Source: an uncultured Clostridia bacterium (GTDB lineage Bacteria > Bacillota > Clostridia > Oscillospirales > CAG-272). From it: a DNA stretch of 8,360 nt. The notes under the pieces were generated by a model. The model was given only the letters and a program-made list of their open reading frames with translations. It ran no database searches and was not told where the DNA came from. A program made the position numbers and the translations under genes. Shown here piece by piece: positions 1 through 4,437 of the stretch; position 1 is the first letter of the stretch, and each line of letters starts with the position of its first letter. Where the stretch lies: NCBI GenBank assembly GCA_946055715.1, contig CAMGGT010000020.1, positions 1 to 8,360 of the forward strand, in the 5' to 3' direction.

Positions 1-8
1 TGCCCGCG

Positions 9-53
9 GGCTCCTTCCACCGCTTCGCGGTCCCCCTCCCTCCCGGAGGGAGG
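9..53. repeat. Dispersed two-hairpin repeat, copy 1
   Basis: Two adjacent hairpins are visible: ACCGC-TTC-GCGGT (19-31) and a 9-bp pair CCTCCCTCC (35-43)/GGAGGGAGG (45-53) around one central base. Bases 9-35 recur exactly, in inverted orientation, at 6286-6312, again beside a second pyrimidine/purine-rich hairpin. The arrangement (constant 27 nt next to a hairpin whose stem sequence differs between copies) looks like a dispersed intergenic repeat family rather than a terminator, since no U-tract follows on either strand. Confidence 0.7.
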
Positions 54-91
54 CAGGAAAGAATGCCCGTCGGTTTGTCTTGTCCTCGTAG

Positions 92-110
92 GGGAGGATA
101 TCATCCTCCC
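92..110. repeat. Short perfect hairpin, 8-bp stem
   Basis: GGGAGGAT (92-99), loop ATC, ATCCTCCC (103-110) form a perfect 8-bp stem. The bases after it on the plus strand (GCGTTGTTCTGCGG) are not a U-tract; a T-rich run only begins about 15 nt later (126-140). It may be a degraded terminator of a gene upstream of the window or another dispersed hairpin. The function is not decidable here. Confidence 0.5.
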
Positions 111-166
111 GCGTTGTTCTGCGGCTTTCTTTTTCTTTTCGCTCTGACGATGGGATTTGCCGGTGG

Positions 167-250
167 CATTGATTAACACTCTTCATCAGAAGTTTTTATG
201 CCGAAGGGCTTTGTGGGGAAACATTGATCAATTCTTCATCAGAAGTTTTT
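167..250. repeat. Imperfect direct repeat, two copies
   Basis: CTTCATCAGAAGTTTTT occurs identically at 181-197 and 234-250, each preceded by CATTGAT (167-173 and 222-228) and a short variable stretch. The repeat unit is therefore about 29-31 bp, with copy starts 55 bp apart. The second copy runs directly into the long hairpin at 261-298, so the direct repeat and the hairpin may be parts of one mobile or dispersed element. No coding potential is seen. Confidence 0.65.
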
Positions 251-260
251 GAGAGGGGGT

Positions 261-298
261 GTGGGGGAAGGCCTTTTTTCAAAAAAGGCCTCCCCCAC
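261..298. repeat. Long near-perfect inverted repeat
   Basis: The left arm (261-279) and right arm (281-298) pair over 18 bp with a single bulged A, centred on TTTTTT-C-AAAAAA. The outer arms are GTGGGGGA and TCCCCCAC. The strand after the structure is ATAAACC on plus and CACCCCC on minus, so it lacks the U-tract of an intrinsic terminator. It is best described as a dispersed palindromic element upstream of the flippase gene. Confidence 0.65.
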
Positions 299-445
299 AT
301 AAACCCGGGCATGCTTTATGTACCCGGCGCATATAATGGAAGGCGCGGTCGGGCGCAGAGCAGGGAAGGGCAAAGCGCGGGGCAGTTGCGGTTGCCCGTT
401 TCTCTGCGCGCCAAAAACCTCTGCGGTTTATCGGACTTGTCGGCG
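299..445. other. Gene-free stretch, no supported feature
   Basis: The open frames crossing this part (for example 316-1284 minus and 318-1007 plus) run through the flippase gene in other frames and have no ribosome site or recognisable protein. A lone TATAAT at 332-337 has no -35 partner. Together with the repeats at 9-298 and the candidate promoter at 446-474, this accounts for the 522-base gene-free start of the window. Confidence 0.5.
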
Positions 446-474
446 TTCAAAGGCAGGCAAACGACGCATAGAAT
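446..474 (+). promoter_or_regulatory. Candidate promoter of flippase gene
   Basis: TTCAAA (446-451) and TAGAAT (469-474) are separated by 17 bp, giving 4/6 and 5/6 matches to a vegetative promoter, about 49 nt before the start codon. The wider -10 reads CATAGAAT (467-474), which is also close to the sporulation sigma-E -10 consensus (CATACAAT-like). No convincing sigma-E -35 is seen. It was chosen over the isolated TATAAT at 332-337 because both boxes and the spacing are present. Confidence 0.4.
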
Positions 475-522
475 ATGCCCCGAGACACGGCGGCACAGCA
501 TCACGCAAAAAAGGAGACGGGT

Positions 523-2097
523 ATGCAAAACGCAGTCAAACGGTTCGTCAAGGGGGCGGCGGTGATGGTGCTGTCCTCTCTGTTCATGCGCACGGTGGCG
601 GTCATCTTCAATGCGGCCGTCTCCAAACGCATCGGCGCGGAGGGGATGGGGCTGTATACCCTGGTGATGAGCGTGTGGAATTTTGCCGTCACGCTGGCCA
701 CCTCCGGCGTCAACCTGGCGGTGACGCGCACCGTCTCGGAGGCAATGGCGGTGGGCGAAGAAAAAGGGGCGCAACGCGCATTGCGCCATTGTCTGCTGTA
801 TGCCGCGATCTTCGGGCTGACCGCCACGGCCGCACTGTTGCTGTTTGCCCGCCCCATCGGGGTTGGACTGTTGCGGGATGCGCGCACCGTTCCCTCTCTG
901 CGCCTTTTGGGGGTGAGTATGCTGCCGCTGGCCCTCTCCAATGTGCTGGCCGGCTATTTCATCGCACGCAAGCAGGTCTCCCGCAATGCCGCGGCGGGAT
1001 TGTTTGAACAGTTCGTGCGCATCAGCGCCATCTCGATGTTTTTGCTTTGGCTGTTGCCGCGGGGCGTCACCTACGCCTGCATTGCGCTGGTGGCGGGGGG
1101 CGTTTTGTCGGAGGTGCTGTCTTTTCTTTTTCTGCTGTGTGCCTATCTGATCGGGCAGAGAAGAGAACGGGCAACCCTTTCCGGGGGCGGCTTTGAGGGG
1201 GCCGTGTTCGGCCGCATCTGCGCCATTGCCATGCCCATTGCCTTTTCTGCCTACATCCGCTCCGGCCTGCTGACCGCAGAGCATGCCCTCATCCCTCCCT
1301 CCATCGAAAAGTCAGGCCGCACAAAAAACGAGGCGTTGGCAGACTATGGGCTGTTGCAGGGCATGGCGTTGCCGTTGGTGCTGTATCCCTCGGCTGTGCT
1401 GTATGCCGTCTCGGGCATGCTTATCCCCGAATTTGCCGAGCGCGCGGCCAGGGGAGAGGATGATTCCGTGCGTCGTCTATGCGACCGTGTCCTGCGTTAC
1501 ACAGCCCTGTTTTCGTTTGGCTGTGCGGCGCTTCTGTTTACTTTCTCGCGTGAACTGGGGCTGCTCATCTACCATTCCTGGGATGTGGGGCAGTATATTC
1601 TGGTGCTTGCCCCCGTGCTTCCCCTTATGTTTGCTGACCATGTGACCGACTGCATGCTCAAAGGCCTGGGAGAACAGGTGTGGATCATGTGGGTCAATAT
1701 TGCAGACTCGGTCATCAGCATTCTGTTGGTCATGCTTCTGCTCCCGCACATGGGGGCGGCCGGATATGCGCTGGTCATCATCCTGGCGGAGATATTCAAC
1801 TTTTCGCTCAGCTTCGGCCGCCTGATGAAACGGGTGAGGTATCGCCCGCGCCTGCAATCCTTTGCGCTGCCCTTTTCGGGGGCGTGTCTCGGCTATCTGG
1901 TCACGCGCGCCCTGCTCCCCATGGACAACGCCTCGGCCACCGCCTTCTGGACGGTACAGCGGATGCTGTTCTGCCTGTGCGTGTATGTCGCGGCTGTCAT
2001 GCTTTTGCCCGCGCTCGGCCGCCGGCTGGCAATGCTTTTTTGCCCGGGACAAAAAAAGAAAAGCGGCAGGTCTGTGCAGTACTGTGCCCGTAAATAA
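523..2097 (+). CDS. SpoVB-like MOP-superfamily lipid/oligosaccharide flippase
   Basis: This 524-residue polytopic membrane protein belongs to the polysaccharide-exporter/SpoVB/MurJ branch of the MOP flippase superfamily, which moves lipid-linked precursors across the cytoplasmic membrane. It has about 12-14 hydrophobic segments with short charged loops. The N-terminal part carries the typical G-x-E-G-x-G-L-Y-x-L-V-M pattern followed by TLATSGVNLAVTRTVSE; mid-protein there is YGLLQGMALPLVLYPSAVL then SGMLIPEFAE, both characteristic of SpoVB relatives. Length fits the family (about 500-550). The start was set at 523 because AAGGAGA (511-517) lies 5 nt before it; an in-frame ATG at 475 has no ribosome site and would add a hydrophilic stretch. 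The basic tail (QKKKSGR) is cytoplasmic. The gene is monocistronic, convergent with the uronate operon. It may serve spore cortex, cell wall or capsule precursors; the sequence does not decide which, so no symbol is given. Confidence 0.88.
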   Translation: MQNAVKRFVKGAAVMVLSSLFMRTVAVIFNAAVSKRIGAEGMGLYTLVMSVWNFAVTLATSGVNLAVTRTVSEAMAVGEEKGAQRALRHCLLYAAIFGLTATAALLLFARPIGVGLLRDARTVPSLRLLGVSMLPLALSNVLAGYFIARKQVSRNAAAGLFEQFVRISAISMFLLWLLPRGVTYACIALVAGGVLSEVLSFLFLLCAYLIGQRRERATLSGGGFEGAVFGRICAIAMPIAFSAYIRSGLLTAEHALIPPSIEKSGRTKNEALADYGLLQGMALPLVLYPSAVLYAVSGMLIPEFAERAARGEDDSVRRLCDRVLRYTALFSFGCAALLFTFSRELGLLIYHSWDVGQYILVLAPVLPLMFADHVTDCMLKGLGEQVWIMWVNIADSVISILLVMLLLPHMGAAGYALVIILAEIFNFSLSFGRLMKRVRYRPRLQSFALPFSGACLGYLVTRALLPMDNASATAFWTVQRMLFCLCVYVAAVMLLPALGRRLAMLFCPGQKKKSGRSVQYCARK

Positions 2098-2146
2098 AAA
2101 AGGGGCTGTTGCAATAAAAGCAGACAGCACGGGAGGAGCAAGCCCC
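2095..2146 (-). terminator. Second minus-strand terminator candidate
   Basis: Read on the minus strand, a stem of GGGGCT plus TGC (2146-2138) pairs with GCA-AC-AGCCCC (2112-2102), leaving a 2-nt bulge and a 25-nt loop, and is followed by a U-run that continues into the stop region of the flippase gene. The shape fits a weak intrinsic terminator that would stop transcripts from the uronate operon before they run antisense into the flippase. The large loop lowers confidence. Confidence 0.4.
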
Positions 2147-2200
2147 TCACCTACCGTAATCTAAAATATCGTCTTACCCCAACCCAAAATATTCTTTCAC

Positions 2201-2272
2201 TTCGCCGTCAGGCGAAATCTCATACCGCAGGTATTTCAGCCGCTTGCGGCAAATATCACTCGCCGAAGGCGA
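2201..2272. repeat. Array of four tandem mini-hairpins
   Basis: Four short stems follow each other: TTCGCC-GTCA-GGCGAA (2201-2216), ATACC-GCA-GGTAT (2222-2234), GCCGC-TT-GCGGC (2239-2250) and TCGCC-GAA-GGCGA (2260-2272). Each right arm is followed by an A/T-rich spacer ending in TCA (AATCTCA, TTTCA, AAATATCA, ATATCA). The stems differ in sequence while the spacing and the spacer motif are kept, so this is a modular hairpin array, not a simple tandem copy. It lies between two convergent genes and has no coding potential. Confidence 0.65.
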
Positions 2273-2328
2273 ATATCATGGGCTGTTACCTGCGACGGTT
2301 GCACTTGGTGGATGAGGTGTGCTGCCTC

Positions 2329-2372
2329 AAAAGAAGGGGTGTTGCAAATGCGTTTTGCATTTGCAACACCCC
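2329..2372 (-). terminator. Rho-independent terminator of uronate operon
   Basis: A perfect 16-bp stem (2336-2351 with 2357-2372, loop 5 nt, arms GGGGTGTTGCAAATGC and its complement) is followed on the minus strand by TTCTTTT. It begins about 45 nt after the stop codon of the GH88 gene. On the plus strand the hairpin is followed by AAAAACA, so it works as an intrinsic terminator only for the minus-strand operon. Confidence 0.8.
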
Positions 2373-2417
2373 CAAAAACAGGTGCGGGAAATATTCACTT
2401 TTGCTTGTGCAAAAGCG

Positions 2418-3554
2418 TTACCAAGGCAAGAAATCGCTGCCCTTCAGCTTCAGCAGTGCTTCCGCGAGATAATAGTCGCCATAGACCAACCAGTTGTGCA
2501 CTTCCACATTGTAGGCACCGGAGCCCATCATCAGGATGCCGTCCTTCTCGTCGGACAGGTCATACCATTTTTCCATGGCTTTCAGGGTATTGATGGCGGC
2601 AGAAAGGTACAGCCGCTGTTCGTTTTCCGGCACGGCTTTGGCAATCTCGATCAGTCCGCAGGCGCAGATGACACCGGCGGTGGCATCATACCTCATGGGG
2701 TCCATCGGCTGTCTGAAGTCCAGGCGGGGCAGCCAGCCGTCGACCGAAGCGTTGGCAATGTAGTAATGTGCCACCTTCTTGGCCGTGTCCAGATACTCCT
2801 GCTTGCCGGAGTGTATGTAGGAGAGAATAAAGCCATACAGCGCCCAGCCCAGACCTCTTGACCAGCAGGAGCCCACTGCATAGCCCTGGCCGCTCTTGGT
2901 TTCCAGCACTTCACCGGTGGCAATGTCATGCACGCAGATGTGTGCCACGCTGCCGTCGGCACGCACATGGTCGCGCATGCTCATGTCGGCATGCGCCATG
3001 GCGATCTGGCGATAGCGGCTGTCGCCCGTTTCATCACTTGCCCAGTAGAGCAGGGAAATGTTCATCATACAGTCGATGATGGTCCAGCCGGCGTTGTCGC
3101 CGTTCCATGCGCGGATAAACCCGCCCGACAGGTTATAGCGGGCGGCAAGCAGACCTGCGGCCAGCAGATTTCGGTTGCGGGATTCGCGGTCGCCGGTCAA
3201 CCGGTAGGAAGCACCGGAGAGGATGTGCCACATAAAGCCCACATCGTGATGGAGCAGGTCAAACTGGCCGAATGCTTTGTCCATCATTTTTTCCTGGGTC
3301 TGCGCGGTGATCTTATATTCCTCGTTGCCGGTTGCATGGTACATCAGCCACATCAAGCCGCCCCAGAAGCCGTTTGTCCACCAGGTGATGCCCAGGGGCG
3401 AGTCGTCTGTGTGGTTGTCGTGCGTTGTGCCGTCGGGAGAGTGAAAGGGGATGATGTTGCGGCTCTTGACCGCCAGACGGGAGAGCTTCTTGTCCAGTTT
3501 GGCAAACAGGCCGTCTATCCATTCACTGTTCTGGGCGATGATCTCGTCATACAT
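2418..3554 (-). CDS. GH88 unsaturated glucuronyl hydrolase
   Basis: This 378-residue cytoplasmic protein (no signal peptide) matches glycoside hydrolase family 88 in length (the Bacillus enzyme has 377) and motifs. The family uses vinyl-ether hydration to cut the 4,5-unsaturated uronic acid from disaccharides made by polysaccharide lyases. Visible landmarks are HHDVGF with D104, and IIDCMMN with D161, corresponding to the two key aspartates (D88 and D149 in the Bacillus enzyme, from memory). H205, Q223, R233 and W237 fall at the spacing of that enzyme's substrate-binding residues H193, Q211, R221 and W225. The usual RGQAW reads RGLGW here. A (alpha/alpha)6 barrel is expected. It is the last gene of the operon, 39 nt after the reductase gene, with a modest ribosome site (AAAGGAA) about 10 nt before ATG. 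Family membership is firm. Substrate (chondroitin-, hyaluronan- or other unsaturated uronide) is inference; GH105 rhamnogalacturonyl hydrolase is the less likely alternative. Confidence 0.9.
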   Translation of the reverse strand: MYDEIIAQNSEWIDGLFAKLDKKLSRLAVKSRNIIPFHSPDGTTHDNHTDDSPLGITWWTNGFWGGLMWLMYHATGNEEYKITAQTQEKMMDKAFGQFDLLHHDVGFMWHILSGASYRLTGDRESRNRNLLAAGLLAARYNLSGGFIRAWNGDNAGWTIIDCMMNISLLYWASDETGDSRYRQIAMAHADMSMRDHVRADGSVAHICVHDIATGEVLETKSGQGYAVGSCWSRGLGWALYGFILSYIHSGKQEYLDTAKKVAHYYIANASVDGWLPRLDFRQPMDPMRYDATAGVICACGLIEIAKAVPENEQRLYLSAAINTLKAMEKWYDLSDEKDGILMMGSGAYNVEVHNWLVYGDYYLAEALLKLKGSDFLPW

Positions 3555-3593
3555 GATTTTCGTTTCCTTTCTTTCGTCTCTGCTTTTCCTGCA

Positions 3594-4388
3594 TCAGGGC
3601 TGTTTGCCGATATAGGCGAGGATGCCGCCGTCCACATACAGGATGTGTCCGTTGACAAAGTTGGACGCGTCGGAAGCGAGGAACACGGCGGGGCCGCCCA
3701 GGTCATCCGCATCGCCCCAACGGCCGGCAGGGGTCTTGGAAAGGATGAAAGAATCGAAGGGGTGGCGGCTGCCGTCGGGCTGGCGTTCACGCAGGGGTGC
3801 GGTCTGGGGGGTGGCGATATAGCCGGGGCCGATGCCGTTGCATTGGATGTTGTATGCGCCGTATTCGGAGGCGATGTTGCGGGTCAGCATTTTCAGGCCG
3901 CCCTTGGCCGCCGCATAGGCAGAGACGGTCTCGCGCCCCAGTTCGCTCATCATCGAGCAGATGTTGATGATCTTGCCGTGACCCTTTTTGATCATGGCAG
4001 GGATGCAGGCCTTTGCAACGATGAAGGGGGCATTCAGGTCCACATCAATGACCTGGCGGAACTGCTCTGCCGTCATGTCACACATGGGGATGCGCTTGAT
4101 GATGCCGGCGTTGTTGACCAGAATGTCGATGATGCCCACTTCTTTTTCCACCTGTGCCACCAGGGCATTGACGGCGGCCTCGTCGGTAACATCGCACACA
4201 TAGCCGTGCGCCTTGATGCCGTCTGCCTCATAGGCGGCAAGACCCTTGTCTACCAGTTCCTGCTTGATGTCGTTGAAGACGATGATAGCACCGGCCGCGG
4301 CAAATGCCTTGGCAATGGCATAGCCGATACCGTAGGAGGCGCCGGTGACCAGGGCGATCTTGCCCTCCAGCGAAAATTGATTGTTCAT
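3594..4388 (-). CDS. KduD/DhuD-type SDR reductase (2-keto-3-deoxygluconate forming)
   Basis: This 264-residue classical short-chain dehydrogenase/reductase has the cofactor loop TGASYGIG (15-22), NNAG (92-95), S145 and the catalytic pair Y158/K162 (YAAAK), and a C-terminal VDGG. An acidic residue after the second strand (FND, D40) suggests NAD(H) preference. Its sequence type (ICSMMSELGRETVSAYAAAK, IATPQTAPL, NGHILYVDGGILAYIGKQP) is that usually annotated gluconate 5-dehydrogenase (IdnO/Ga5DH). Enzymes of this type in streptococcal glycosaminoglycan clusters act as DhuD, reducing the KduI/DhuI product to 2-keto-3-deoxygluconate. Position between a KduI domain and a GH88 enzyme makes that role far likelier than gluconate metabolism; this is inference from context. 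AAGGAG lies 8 nt before ATG. The gene starts 49 nt after the stop codon of the upstream kduI fusion. Confidence 0.88.
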   Translation of the reverse strand: MNNQFSLEGKIALVTGASYGIGYAIAKAFAAAGAIIVFNDIKQELVDKGLAAYEADGIKAHGYVCDVTDEAAVNALVAQVEKEVGIIDILVNNAGIIKRIPMCDMTAEQFRQVIDVDLNAPFIVAKACIPAMIKKGHGKIINICSMMSELGRETVSAYAAAKGGLKMLTRNIASEYGAYNIQCNGIGPGYIATPQTAPLRERQPDGSRHPFDSFILSKTPAGRWGDADDLGGPAVFLASDASNFVNGHILYVDGGILAYIGKQP

Positions 4389-4437
4389 GCCGATAACTCC
4401 TTACAAATTTCAGTAAAATGATGGGAAAAGCGGGGGA

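Noticed and set aside
9..298. CRISPR array in the repeat-rich first 300 bases
   Set aside because: Repeats are few, unequal and unevenly spaced, with no unique spacers of regular length and no cas genes.
332..337. Perfect TATAAT upstream of the flippase gene
   Set aside because: No -35-like hexamer at 16-18 bp upstream, no extended -10 TGn, and about 185 nt from the start codon; the pair at 446/469 fits better.
475..522. Longer flippase start at ATG 475
   Set aside because: No ribosome site before it, a hydrophilic His/Lys-rich extension not expected for the family, and AAGGAGA sits just before ATG 523.
316..1284. Long minus-strand open frame (322 codons) opposite the flippase
   Set aside because: Composition is Gln/His/Gly/Arg-rich, as expected from reading a GC-rich membrane-protein gene backwards; no ribosome site or recognised domain.
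2928..4421. Plus-strand open frame of 497 codons across the GH88 and SDR genes
   Set aside because: It overlaps two clearly identified genes entirely and has no SD or family signal; it is an antisense shadow of GC-rich coding sequence.
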